Of a stretch of 64,000 nucleotides of DNA, positions 42,179-50,690 are shown in pieces. The notes under the pieces are model-generated. The model made no database searches. It saw only the letters and a list, made by a program, of their open reading frames with translations, and had not been told where the DNA came from. The stretch's first letter is position 1. Every line of letters begins with the position of its first letter. The position numbers were made by a program, and so were the translations under genes. The stretch comes from Microbulbifer sp. HZ11 (lineage in GTDB: Bacteria; Pseudomonadota; Gammaproteobacteria; Pseudomonadales; Cellvibrionaceae), in contig NZ_JELR01000002.1 in assembly GCF_000708675.1 (NCBI RefSeq), positions 1,054,001 to 1,118,000 on the forward strand, read 5' to 3'.

Positions 42179-42960
42179 AAACCAAGTTTTATACAGAGCA
42201 AACGCTGAAGTCATGGGATCAGGCTGCGGAAATCCACCACCGCAGAAACCCCGGTCTGGCAGCCCAAACCAAAGCGCCGGATTTCAACGCTCTACACGAG
42301 GAATTTAATCGCCTTGTTGACTCCAGGCTTGTAGCAGATTCATCCGTCGCACAGATTTGCTGCAATAACGGAAAAGACCTGCTGTCGATAAAGAACAAAG
42401 GGGCGGGATACTGCCTGGGAATTGATGGCTCAAGTAAGTTCATCGAGCAAGCGCGCGCTCTTGCAAACCATCCGCACTACTCAGATGTAAATTTTGAAAC
42501 ACACAATGTTTACGAAATGCCGGAGCATCACCACGGGAAATTCGATATTGTCGCTATCACCGTAGGCGTACTGAACTGGATGCCGGACCTCGCAAAGTTC
42601 TTTACGGTTTGTAGCCGCCTTCTCAAACCCGGCGGCTTCATGCTGATGGAAGAAATGCACCCGGTGCTCAATATGTATGAAGAAGGAAACCCCTCATACA
42701 TTGCCTATTCCTACTTTAACCGGGAGGCACAGATTGATACCCACGGGCTGGATTATTTCTCTGGTGAAAAGTACGACGCAGAGCCCAATTATTACTTCCA
42801 GCACACGTTAAGTGACATACTCTCCGCAGCGATCGCCAGTGGCCTGCAGCTGCAGACATTCGAGGAGTCTCGATCCAACATCGGAAATTATTGTGGCGAT
42901 CTGGCCAGCTCGCCACTCAGTCCGCCAATGGCTTTTATCGCCAGCTGGAAGAAACACTAG
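42175..42960 (+). CDS. Class I SAM-dependent methyltransferase
   Basis: 261 residues with a Rossmann-type methyltransferase domain. The SAM-binding motif I is a variant, VAQICCNNGKDLLSI, followed by LGIDGSSKFIEQARALA (motif II), FDIVAITVGVLNWMPDLAKFF and LLKPGGFMLMEEMHPVLNMYEEG. The start overlaps the lysR stop by 4 bases, which suggests translational coupling. Base composition is visibly more AT-rich than in flanking genes. The substrate is unknown. Confidence 0.85.
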   Translation: MKTKFYTEQTLKSWDQAAEIHHRRNPGLAAQTKAPDFNALHEEFNRLVDSRLVADSSVAQICCNNGKDLLSIKNKGAGYCLGIDGSSKFIEQARALANHPHYSDVNFETHNVYEMPEHHHGKFDIVAITVGVLNWMPDLAKFFTVCSRLLKPGGFMLMEEMHPVLNMYEEGNPSYIAYSYFNREAQIDTHGLDYFSGEKYDAEPNYYFQHTLSDILSAAIASGLQLQTFEESRSNIGNYCGDLASSPLSPPMAFIASWKKH

Positions 42961-42962
42961 TC

Positions 42963-43562
42963 ATGTATACCCCAAAACACTTTTCCGTATCCGACCGCCA
43001 AGAGCTGTCACACTTCATCCGCAACAATGCATTTGGCCAATTGATCTCAAATCACAATCATCGTCCCGAAGCCTCCCATTTGCCTTTTCTCTTATCGGCG
43101 GATGGTGAGCGGCTGACCTGCCACCTGGCCCGCCAGAACCCACAACTGGAGAAATTAGACGGCCAGCAGGTACTTGTGATTTTTAACGGCCCCCATGCCT
43201 ACATTTCGCCGCGCTGGTACCAGTCTGCCAGTGTACCGACCTGGAACTATCAGTCCGTGCATGTCTACGGAACAGCGCGCACATTTAATGATGCGGAGCG
43301 GCTGATGACACTGGTTGATCAGCTTTCTCAAAAGTATGAGTCCGGAGCAGAAAAACCCTGGCAACCGGAGTACTCACCCAAACTACTGCGTGCAATTACC
43401 GGTGTGGAAATAGAAATTTCCGACATTCAGGGAAAGTACAAACTAAGTCAGAACCGATCCACAGAAGACCGACAAAGTGTGGTGGAAGCATTGCGAGCGG
43501 AGCAGAAATCAGAGATGGCTGATGCCATCCAACGGTGGGAGCCCCCAATCGAGTCATGCTGA
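42963..43562 (+). CDS. FMN-binding PaiB-family protein
   Basis: 199 residues from MYTPKHFSVSDRQELSHFIRNNAFG, 2 bp after the methyltransferase stop. PaiB family features: SHLPFLLS, LTCHLARQNPQ, NGPHAYISPRWY and VPTWNYQSVHVYGTAR. PaiB proteins have a split-barrel flavin-binding fold; the founding member is a negative regulator of sporulation and protease genes in Bacillus, but most homologues are uncharacterised. Its tail overlaps the VOC gene start by 7 bases. Confidence 0.88.
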   Translation: MYTPKHFSVSDRQELSHFIRNNAFGQLISNHNHRPEASHLPFLLSADGERLTCHLARQNPQLEKLDGQQVLVIFNGPHAYISPRWYQSASVPTWNYQSVHVYGTARTFNDAERLMTLVDQLSQKYESGAEKPWQPEYSPKLLRAITGVEIEISDIQGKYKLSQNRSTEDRQSVVEALRAEQKSEMADAIQRWEPPIESC

Positions 43563-43939
43563 ACACCATCCATCACGCCGCAATAATCTGCTCGGATTAT
43601 CGACGATCGAAATACTTTTACACGGAGGTTCTCGGGCTGGAAATCATTGCGGAAAACTACCGCGCACAGCGCGATTCATGGAAGCTGGATCTGCGTCTTG
43701 CAAACGGCGGCCAGATTGAACTGTTTTCATTTCCCGATGCACCAGCGCGACCCAGTTACCCCGAGGCCCGAGGACTGCGCCACCTGGCGTTTGTGGTGGA
43801 ATCCATTGACGAGGTGAAAGCCCGCCTGGAGTCGCGCGGTGTAGAGGTAGAGCCGGTGCGGTTGGACGAGTACACCGGCAAGCGCTTCACATTCTTCAGT
43901 GACCCGGATGGGCTACCGCTCGAACTCTACGAACAGTAA
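43556..43939 (+). CDS. VOC-family protein (GloA2/YaeR-like)
   Basis: 127 residues from MLNTIHHAAIICSDYRRSKYFY. A single vicinal-oxygen-chelate domain with paired beta-alpha-beta-beta-beta units. Likely metal ligands are the first His pair, the Glu in QIELFSF, the His in GLRHLAFVV and the Glu in LPLELYEQ, as in glyoxalase I-like YaeR. It starts inside the paiB gene (7-base overlap), last in the lysR-methyltransferase-paiB-VOC cassette. Actual activity is unknown. Confidence 0.85.
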   Translation: MLNTIHHAAIICSDYRRSKYFYTEVLGLEIIAENYRAQRDSWKLDLRLANGGQIELFSFPDAPARPSYPEARGLRHLAFVVESIDEVKARLESRGVEVEPVRLDEYTGKRFTFFSDPDGLPLELYEQ

Positions 43940-43955
43940 ATCTGTGCGCAAATAG

Positions 43956-43995
43956 AAAACGGGGCGAAGCGTGACCGCGCTAACGCTTCGCCCCG
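43956..43995. terminator. Hairpin terminator between convergent VOC and metalloprotease genes
   Basis: CGGGGCGAAGCGT (43960-43972) pairs perfectly with ACGCTTCGCCCCG (43983-43995). On the minus strand it is followed by TTTTC. It ends the minus-strand metalloprotease gene and probably the plus-strand cassette. Confidence 0.8.
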
Positions 43996-44027
43996 CCAGT
44001 TTATCTTCAGCGGATAAATACTCCGTA

Positions 44028-45620
44028 TCAGGGGGTAGCCTTGGTGGCACCACCAGCGCCGCTGGCTTTTTTGTCTTTTACCGACGCCTTACCCTGAATC
44101 TGACTTTGGTTATTGCCTTTGTCCGCAATGGCCGGCTTCATCTCCGCCAGCATCATCTTCATCTGGTTGTACTCGGCCTCATTGGTAAGCTCCAGCATCA
44201 GCGGTTGGGCCACCTCGGCGAAATACTCCGCATCTTTGCGATCGTACAACTCCTGGGCCATCCACTGGGCGATATGCAGTTCGCGGGGCGCGCGCAGGTA
44301 AGCCTGTTCGAGCATTTCCACATACTGCTTTTTCGGGTACCCCATCATCTGCATGGTGATCGCCAGGCCGTACCAGTTCATCGCTTCACTGGACTGGTTG
44401 TTGACCAGCTTGACGAACTTGTCCCGGGCTCCTTTCAACATTTCCTTGCTGCGATCGCCACCCATGGTGCTGATCTCACGATTAAGCCACAACCAGGCCT
44501 GAGCCTTCTGATACCAGAAGTGTTCGCGATCCGAAGGGGCTACCTGGGCCAACAGACGTGCGGCCTGGTCAAAATCACCCTCGCGGGTCGCCGCGTCGGC
44601 GCGCACCGCGGTCAGCTCCGGTGAGTAGAGGTTCGCGCGCTCGGCATACTTCACCAGGTCGTGGATCCCGTGAGGGTTATAGCCGGATTTCACCAGGAAG
44701 CGTGCCAGCTCAACTACCGTTTCCTGCCCGCTGAGTACCGTCAGTTTCGGGCGCTCCGGCGTAAAGTTCGCCGGCACCTTGCCGCGCGCCAGCTTGAAAC
44801 GGCCATCTTGAAACTTCTCGTTGTAGATATCCTCGATCTCACCGATGGACATACCCAGGTTTTTCGTCAACGCCTCAACCGGATCGGCGCCGTTGTTGTA
44901 GTCCACAACGAACTGCTTGAACTCCTCGGTCTTGCCACTTTCCATCACGATCCAGTGGGCCAGCATCCAGCCACTGGCGTACACACGCCCTTTCTCTTCA
45001 TCCGGCGTGTTGTACACGGTAGCGCGCAGCAGCTCCTGCAGGGGCACCGGTGCTGTATACAGCAGGGTCATGGCGCGCTCGCCGGGAATGGCGCCGATAT
45101 CGTAGGTATTACCCGGGCCAAAGGTCATGGTGGACATGAACTCGGCGAAGCCTTCACTGTACCAGTAGGGGTAATGGGTAGTGGTACCGTTGTAGCTCAG
45201 GAAGTGGGTGTACTCGTGAAACAGGAACTCCCGGGCTTCCAGCTGGCGCTCACCGGTGCGGCCATCCAGGTTCACCAGGGCGTAGCTGCCCTCGGCGGTG
45301 GTATCGAACAGACCATTGGTCAGCTCGGAAAGATCTTCCCCCACCAGGCCGGCATAACTTTCGCGATCCGCTGCGGCGTAGATGGTCAGTTTGGCGCCAT
45401 CGTCTTTCGCACCCAGCAAATCCAACGCAACCGCACGGTAGCGCTCCAGATCCTCCGCCAGGCGACGCACCGAGCCCGGCTCACCGTTGGTGATGATCTT
45501 GAAGTTAGCGCTGTCAATTTCGTACCAGGTGTCTTTCGCCAGGTTGTCCGCCATTACATCGCTGGTAAACAGCCATGCGCCGGAAAAAACGACCAAGTAT
45601 GCGAGCATTCTTGAAAACAT
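44028..45620 (-). CDS. Secreted gluzincin-like metalloprotease with TPR-like tail (DUF1570-like)
   Basis: 530 residues. A signal peptide (MFSRMLAYLVVFSGAWLFTSDVMA) is followed by YEIDSANFKIITNGEPGSVRRLAEDLERYR, typical of DUF1570-like peptidase precursors. The zinc site is H135-E136-Y-T-H139 with the third ligand probably E156 in YSEGFAEFM. Residues about 340-490 are helical repeats (AATREGDFDQAARLLAQVAPSD). The tail is low-complexity Lys/Ala/Gly. It is probably periplasmic and membrane-associated; the substrate is unknown. Confidence 0.82.
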   Translation of the reverse strand: MFSRMLAYLVVFSGAWLFTSDVMADNLAKDTWYEIDSANFKIITNGEPGSVRRLAEDLERYRAVALDLLGAKDDGAKLTIYAAADRESYAGLVGEDLSELTNGLFDTTAEGSYALVNLDGRTGERQLEAREFLFHEYTHFLSYNGTTTHYPYWYSEGFAEFMSTMTFGPGNTYDIGAIPGERAMTLLYTAPVPLQELLRATVYNTPDEEKGRVYASGWMLAHWIVMESGKTEEFKQFVVDYNNGADPVEALTKNLGMSIGEIEDIYNEKFQDGRFKLARGKVPANFTPERPKLTVLSGQETVVELARFLVKSGYNPHGIHDLVKYAERANLYSPELTAVRADAATREGDFDQAARLLAQVAPSDREHFWYQKAQAWLWLNREISTMGGDRSKEMLKGARDKFVKLVNNQSSEAMNWYGLAITMQMMGYPKKQYVEMLEQAYLRAPRELHIAQWMAQELYDRKDAEYFAEVAQPLMLELTNEAEYNQMKMMLAEMKPAIADKGNNQSQIQGKASVKDKKASGAGGATKATP

Positions 45621-46025
45621 ATTCTGACCACCCGGAGTTTTCGCTAGATCTTCTCAAATAGAAGCAACTGTTCACTTTTTGAACGACGTTGCGCGAAATT
45701 CCACAATACCTGTTTTCACTGTTTAAAAAAAGAACAATCTTAAACGAGAACCTGTAATTCATCCTGAGCATAAGCCGGTCACGGACCAGCGGGTCGTATG
45801 CAGTCACAAAATGACCCCTAAGTTCTACGTATAGCCACACGTCACTGACTGATAACCAGATCACAGTCACAGAAATTCCATCTTCGCTGCCCGGGTCCTC
45901 CCCATAGACTCCAGTTTCTGGCCGGCTCCGGTAATCCATACCGAACCACTGGCCCCTGCGGAAAGCGGGTCCCGGCCGGAGCGATGACGCTGTAACAAAA
46001 GAAATAAATACAGAGAGAGAAGAGC
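45621..46025. other. 405-bp divergent intergenic region
   Basis: Lies between the metalloprotease start and the S15-type hydrolase start, so it should hold both promoters. It contains GTTCACTTTTTGAAC (45670-45684), an inverted repeat of possible operator type. No gene-like frame or known repeat was recognised. Confidence 0.4.
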
Positions 46026-47585
46026 ATGAAAACACTCGCCCTGCCGGCGCTGCTGGCCGGTGCCCTGTGCGCCGCTTTTACCCCTGCCTCTCAGGCCGCC
46101 CCCACCTTTATTGCCGACCTGGATATCACCACCTTCGACGGCACGGAACTGGACGCCAACCTGTTTATTCCAGAGACCCCCGCGCCCGCCGGCGGCTACC
46201 CCACGGTACTGTTCACCAACAGCTGGATGCTCGACAAGCACCAGTACCTACTGCAGGCCGCCGAGCTCGCCGACAACGGCTACCTGGTAATGAGCTACTC
46301 CACCCGCGGCTTTGGCACCTCCGGAGGACTGGTGGATGTGGCCGGCGAAAACTCCATCACCGATGCCAGCGTGCTGATCGACTGGCTCGAAGCCCACTAC
46401 CCGGTCGGCAAACTGGGGATGGCGGGTATCTCCTACGGCGCCGGGATCTCCCTGATCACCGCCGCCCAGGACCCCCGCGTGGACGCCGTCGCCGCCCTCT
46501 CCGGCTGGTCCGACGTGATCGAAGGACTCTACCCCGGCAACACCGTCAACCTGGTGTGGGGCACCATCCTCACCACCACCGCCCTCAATCTCGACCCCGA
46601 AGTCGACGCCATCTGGGCCAACCTCCGCGCCACGGAAAACATCCAGGGCGTCGACGAATTTGCCGCGCCCCGCTCCGCGCTCTCCTACGTGCCAGAACTG
46701 AACAGCAACGGCACCGCCGTGCTTATGTCCAACAACTTCGCGGATTACCTGTTCAAACCCACCAGCATGACCCAGCTCTACAGCCTGTTGGACGGCCCCA
46801 AGAAACTGCTGTTAAACCCCGGCACCCACGCCGTCACCGAAACCCTTGGTGGCAACAACGGCCACATCTGGGCCACCGCCTTCCGCTGGTTCGACCGCTA
46901 CCTCAAAGACCAACCCAACGGCATTGATCACGAGCCCAAAGTGGACATGACCGTGCGCATCAGCAACAGACTCGAGCAGTTCGACGACTTTCCCGTAACC
47001 GACAAAACCACCCGCTACCACCTGCACCCCAGGTTCACCTACTTCAACAACGCCAGCATGAAAACCCGCCCCTACAGCGGCTGGGGCTGGAGCAACGACT
47101 TCCACGGCGGCTCAGACACCAAAGCCGGCACCGGCATCCCCGTCGTCTCCGACGCTCTCGAAGGCTTCGGCATCCCCGTCTACACCAACATGACCGGCAT
47201 CAACGGCTACTACGCCATCGAATACAACTCACCAGTACACTGGAGCACCTTCAAAATCCGCGGCACCCCAAGCCTCGAAATGTGGATAAAACCCAGCAAG
47301 CCCGAAGTGCAACTGCAGGTACACCTCTACGACACCGGCCCCCTGGGCCTCGGCCGACTCATCACCCACGCCCCACTCACCCTGCACAACGCACAGGTCG
47401 GCAAGGCGCAGAAGATCTCCATGGAACTCTTCACCACCGCCTACGACGTACCACCGGGGCACGTGGTGACCCTCGCGATTGATACCGAAGGCGCGATTTA
47501 TCAAAAGCCGGAAGATACAAACTATGAGATTGAGGTGCCCTATCGCAGCAGCCGGCAGTCAGTGCTGACGATTCCGCATTTATGA
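46026..47585 (+). CDS. Secreted S15/CocE-like alpha/beta-hydrolase
   Basis: 519 residues. Signal peptide MKTLALPALLAGALCAAFTPASQA. The alpha/beta-hydrolase domain has SYSTRGFGTSGG, nucleophile S136 in GISYGAG, and a late His in LLLNPGTHAV. A C-terminal beta-sandwich (LEMWIKPSKPEVQLQVHLYDTGPLGLGRLITHAP) is like the jelly-roll domain of X-Pro dipeptidyl-peptidase S15/CocE esterases. It would hydrolyse an ester or peptide outside the cytoplasm; which one is unknown. GAGAGAAGAG ribosome site. Confidence 0.85.
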   Translation: MKTLALPALLAGALCAAFTPASQAAPTFIADLDITTFDGTELDANLFIPETPAPAGGYPTVLFTNSWMLDKHQYLLQAAELADNGYLVMSYSTRGFGTSGGLVDVAGENSITDASVLIDWLEAHYPVGKLGMAGISYGAGISLITAAQDPRVDAVAALSGWSDVIEGLYPGNTVNLVWGTILTTTALNLDPEVDAIWANLRATENIQGVDEFAAPRSALSYVPELNSNGTAVLMSNNFADYLFKPTSMTQLYSLLDGPKKLLLNPGTHAVTETLGGNNGHIWATAFRWFDRYLKDQPNGIDHEPKVDMTVRISNRLEQFDDFPVTDKTTRYHLHPRFTYFNNASMKTRPYSGWGWSNDFHGGSDTKAGTGIPVVSDALEGFGIPVYTNMTGINGYYAIEYNSPVHWSTFKIRGTPSLEMWIKPSKPEVQLQVHLYDTGPLGLGRLITHAPLTLHNAQVGKAQKISMELFTTAYDVPPGHVVTLAIDTEGAIYQKPEDTNYEIEVPYRSSRQSVLTIPHL

Positions 47586-47611
47586 TTCAGGTGACAAAAG
47601 CCTGATACGCA

Positions 47612-47724
47612 GGCGCCGATAGCGGGTACGGCCTTTTGAGACCTTCAAAAACAGGATGTTTTTGCAGAGCCCCCATGGATGGGTTCACGGCGTGTCTCAG
47701 AAGGCCGTACCCGCTAGCGGCGCC
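47612..47724 (+). repeat. Structured palindromic repeat, copy C
   Basis: A 113-bp element. Arms 47612-47642 and 47694-47724 (31 bases each) are complementary at 29 positions. The 51-base core 47643-47693 is identical, on the opposite strand, to the core of copy A, and holds the hairpin CAAAAACAGGATGTTTTTG (47646-47664) and CCCATGGATGGGTTCAC. The arms differ from copy A at several positions while staying complementary. It starts 27 bases after the S15-type hydrolase stop. Confidence 0.87.
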
Positions 47725-47861
47725 GCCACCGGACCTTACCCGAAGCTCTCCGCGGATCTGGTAACAAGCTCAATCCATCGCGCCCCCCTGCAAACCAGCC
47801 GCCCCAACCCGCTACAATAGGAACAACCAGCGAACCAACCATTCCAAAGCAAAGATTTACC

Positions 47862-50627
47862 ATGCGAATTCTTACCCTTCCGGCCCTTCTGGCCGGACTA
47901 ATCGTGCTCACCGCCTGCGGAACCGACAACAAAACCACCAGCGACCCCGACCGGGAAAAGGCGAGCCCGCAAACCACCGCCAGCGAGCAGACAGTGGAGA
48001 CAAAAAACGCTGAGGCCAAACCCAGCGTCGAAGAACAAGCACCCGCCGGCAAACTCCCCGACGGCGTCCGCCCCACCGCCTATCGCCTCGACCTCACCCT
48101 CGATCCCCGCCAGGATACCTTCCACGGCCAGGTGGAAATTGACATAGAAGTGGACAAAGCCACCGACCACATCTGGATGCACGGCAACAACATCGACGTC
48201 GCCGACATCAAAGCCATCGTGCCCGCGCAAGGCGATGAGAAAGAAAAAGAAGTCGCCGCCCACTACCGCCAGATGCTCGACAGCGGCGTGGTGCGTGTGG
48301 ACTTCGCCGGTGGTATCCCCGCCGGCAAAATTACCCTGCATACCCGATACAGCGCCCCGTTCGATAAAAACCTCGCCGGCCTGTTCAAGGTCGAAGAAAA
48401 AGGCGATGCCTACGCGCTGGCCAAATCCGAATCCATCCAGGCGCGCCGCTTCCTGCCCGGCTTCGACGAACCCGGCCTGAAAGCCACCTATGACATCAGC
48501 CTCACCATTCCCAAGGGCTACAAAGCCATCAGCAACGGCCTCGAAACCGAACGTGTAGACGCGGGTAACGGCATGGAAAAGGTCACCTTCGCCCAGACCC
48601 GCCCCATGCCCACCTATCTGCTGTCCCTCGCCGTGGGGCCCTTCGACGTGGTCGAGCGCCCGGATATTCCCGCCAACAAATACCGCAAGGAGCCACTGCC
48701 CCTGCGCGGCTTCGCCCGCAAAGGTCGCGGCAAGGATATGGCGTACGTGCTGGATAAAACCCCGGAAATGCTGCGTATTTTTGAGGAGCAATTGCAGCGC
48801 CCCTACCCCTTCCGTAAGCTCGACATTATTGCCGCGCCCCAGTGGCCCAGTGGCGCTACCGAACTGTCCGCCGCCATCACCTACCGCGAACAGCGTATTC
48901 TGGTGGAAGGTGACGAACCCGCCCCCGGCCTGCGCCTGGCCCTGCTCGGCGTACACGCCCACGAAATCGCACATATGTGGTTCGGCAATCTGGTCACCCC
49001 GCCCTGGTGGGACGACCTGTGGCTGAAAGAAGGCTTCGCCACCTGGGGCACCCCGCTGGCTCTTACCATCATGGAACCGGACGGCGGCCACGACCTGAAT
49101 GCCGCGGTGCGCGCCATCAGTGCGATGAAGCTGGATTCCCTCGCCAGCACCCGCGCCATCCGCGAGCCAATCACCGACAACAACAATATCCGCAACGCCT
49201 ACGACGCCATCACCTACTCCAAAAGCCTCGGTGTTATCCACATGGTGGATGAATATTTTGGAGCCGATACCTTCCGACCGGCACTGGGACGCTATATAGA
49301 AAAGTTTGCCGACGGCGTGGCCGATTCACCGGACTTTTACAAGGTCATCGGTGATGAAACCGAAAGCCCGCAGCTCACCGAAACCTTCCGTACCTTTGTG
49401 GAGCAGAAAGGCGTGCCGCTGCTGTCACTGACCATGAACTGCAATACCGATGGTGAAGCCTCGGTAATTGTTCAACAGCAGCGCTACAAACCGCTCGGCT
49501 CCCCGATTTCTGAGACCGGCCAGCAGTGGAGTATTCCATTCTGCATGCGCACCAACACCGGCGTTGCCCAGTGCGAATTCCTCAGCGACAGCCAGCAGGA
49601 GATCGCCGTTTCCGGCGGTGCCTGCCCCAAGTGGGTCATGCCCAACGTGAACGGTAGCGGCTACTACCGCTTCAACATGGATGAAAAGTACTGGCAGGCC
49701 CTGCTCGGTGAGTTCGACAACCTCAACCCCACAGAGCGCCTGTCACTGATCGACAGCGCCTTCGCCGCTTTCGAAAGCGGCAAACTCAAGCCAGGCACCC
49801 TGCTGGAAGTGGTGCGCCTCTCGGCCACCTCAGACAAACGCCAGGTTGTGGAAGCACCTCTGGGTTACCTGGCCAAGTATGCCGACCACTATATAGAAGA
49901 TGCCAATGCAGCCCGCTGGCAGGCATTCCTGAAAGAACAGTACGGTAAAAAAGCACAGGACCTCGCAGACAATACGGACTCGGAAAGCAAACTGCTACGC
50001 AGCCGCCTGCTCGGCTTTCTTGCGCTGGAAGGCAAAGACAAGGACACCCGCAAACAATTGCAACAGCAGGCCGAACTCTTTACCGGTTTCAATCGCGAGC
50101 GCGATCCCACGGCACTGGATTCCGATCTGTATGAAAGCGCGCTGACCGTAGCCATTCAGGATTCCGGCAAGGATTTCCTCGACCACCTGATCAAAGTGCG
50201 CAGTGAACTGGACGACCCGCTGTTTGAAAGCGCCAGTGCCAACGCTATGGGCCGCGTCATCGATCCATTACAGCTCGACACTATTCATCAGCTGGCGCTC
50301 AGCGACAACATGGGTGCACGCGAAGCGTTCGGGCTGATTCAGAATGCCCTGATCGAACCGGAGCTCCAGGCTAGAAACTGGCAATGGCTGCGGGACAACT
50401 TTGCCGAAGTGGTAGCAAAAATCCCGGAGCAGTGGCGGCGCAACACACCCCGCTTCGGAGCAAATTTCTGCGACCAGCAGTACTTAAAACAGGTACAGCT
50501 GCTGTTTACCCAGCAGCAAAAACTGGTTCCCGGCTATCAGCGCGCACTGGCTCAGACGGAAGAAGGGATTAATCTGTGTCTCGCGCTTAAACAGAATGGG
50601 CAGGCATTGGTATCCAGCCTCGATTAG
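47862..50627 (+). CDS. M1-family aminopeptidase lipoprotein
   Basis: 921 residues. A lipoprotein signal (LLAGLIVLTACGTD, Cys 19) and a Ser/Thr/Glu-rich linker precede an M1 peptidase: LPDGVRPTAYRLDLTLDPRQDTF, the zinc site H367-E-I-A-H371 with E390 in WLKEGF, and a long helical C-terminal domain. The exopeptidase motif, GAMEN in most members, is GATEL here (331-335), so the Glu is kept but Met-Glu-Asn is not. It would cleave N-terminal residues from peptides in the periplasm or at the cell surface. Resembles ERAP1/TricornF3-type M1 lipoproteins common in marine gammaproteobacteria. The ribosome site is weak. Confidence 0.92.
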   Translation: MRILTLPALLAGLIVLTACGTDNKTTSDPDREKASPQTTASEQTVETKNAEAKPSVEEQAPAGKLPDGVRPTAYRLDLTLDPRQDTFHGQVEIDIEVDKATDHIWMHGNNIDVADIKAIVPAQGDEKEKEVAAHYRQMLDSGVVRVDFAGGIPAGKITLHTRYSAPFDKNLAGLFKVEEKGDAYALAKSESIQARRFLPGFDEPGLKATYDISLTIPKGYKAISNGLETERVDAGNGMEKVTFAQTRPMPTYLLSLAVGPFDVVERPDIPANKYRKEPLPLRGFARKGRGKDMAYVLDKTPEMLRIFEEQLQRPYPFRKLDIIAAPQWPSGATELSAAITYREQRILVEGDEPAPGLRLALLGVHAHEIAHMWFGNLVTPPWWDDLWLKEGFATWGTPLALTIMEPDGGHDLNAAVRAISAMKLDSLASTRAIREPITDNNNIRNAYDAITYSKSLGVIHMVDEYFGADTFRPALGRYIEKFADGVADSPDFYKVIGDETESPQLTETFRTFVEQKGVPLLSLTMNCNTDGEASVIVQQQRYKPLGSPISETGQQWSIPFCMRTNTGVAQCEFLSDSQQEIAVSGGACPKWVMPNVNGSGYYRFNMDEKYWQALLGEFDNLNPTERLSLIDSAFAAFESGKLKPGTLLEVVRLSATSDKRQVVEAPLGYLAKYADHYIEDANAARWQAFLKEQYGKKAQDLADNTDSESKLLRSRLLGFLALEGKDKDTRKQLQQQAELFTGFNRERDPTALDSDLYESALTVAIQDSGKDFLDHLIKVRSELDDPLFESASANAMGRVIDPLQLDTIHQLALSDNMGAREAFGLIQNALIEPELQARNWQWLRDNFAEVVAKIPEQWRRNTPRFGANFCDQQYLKQVQLLFTQQQKLVPGYQRALAQTEEGINLCLALKQNGQALVSSLD

Positions 50628-50642
50628 CAAACCTCCAGGTGT

Positions 50643-50682
50643 TCCCGTAAAAATGAGTGCGCTAGCCACCAATTTTACGGGA
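50643..50682. terminator. Hairpin between convergent M1 peptidase and sulfotransferase genes
   Basis: TCCCGTAAAAAT (50643-50654) pairs with AATTTTACGGGA (50671-50682) at 11 of 12 positions around a 16-base loop. A-rich and T-rich ends of the stem suit termination in both directions, though there is no long T tract. Confidence 0.5.
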
Positions 50683-50690
50683 CGCAGCCC

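Noticed and set aside
45514..46035. 173-codon minus-strand open frame across the metalloprotease upstream region
   Set aside because: It has no ribosome site and no family features, and it overlaps the start of the metalloprotease gene in another frame.
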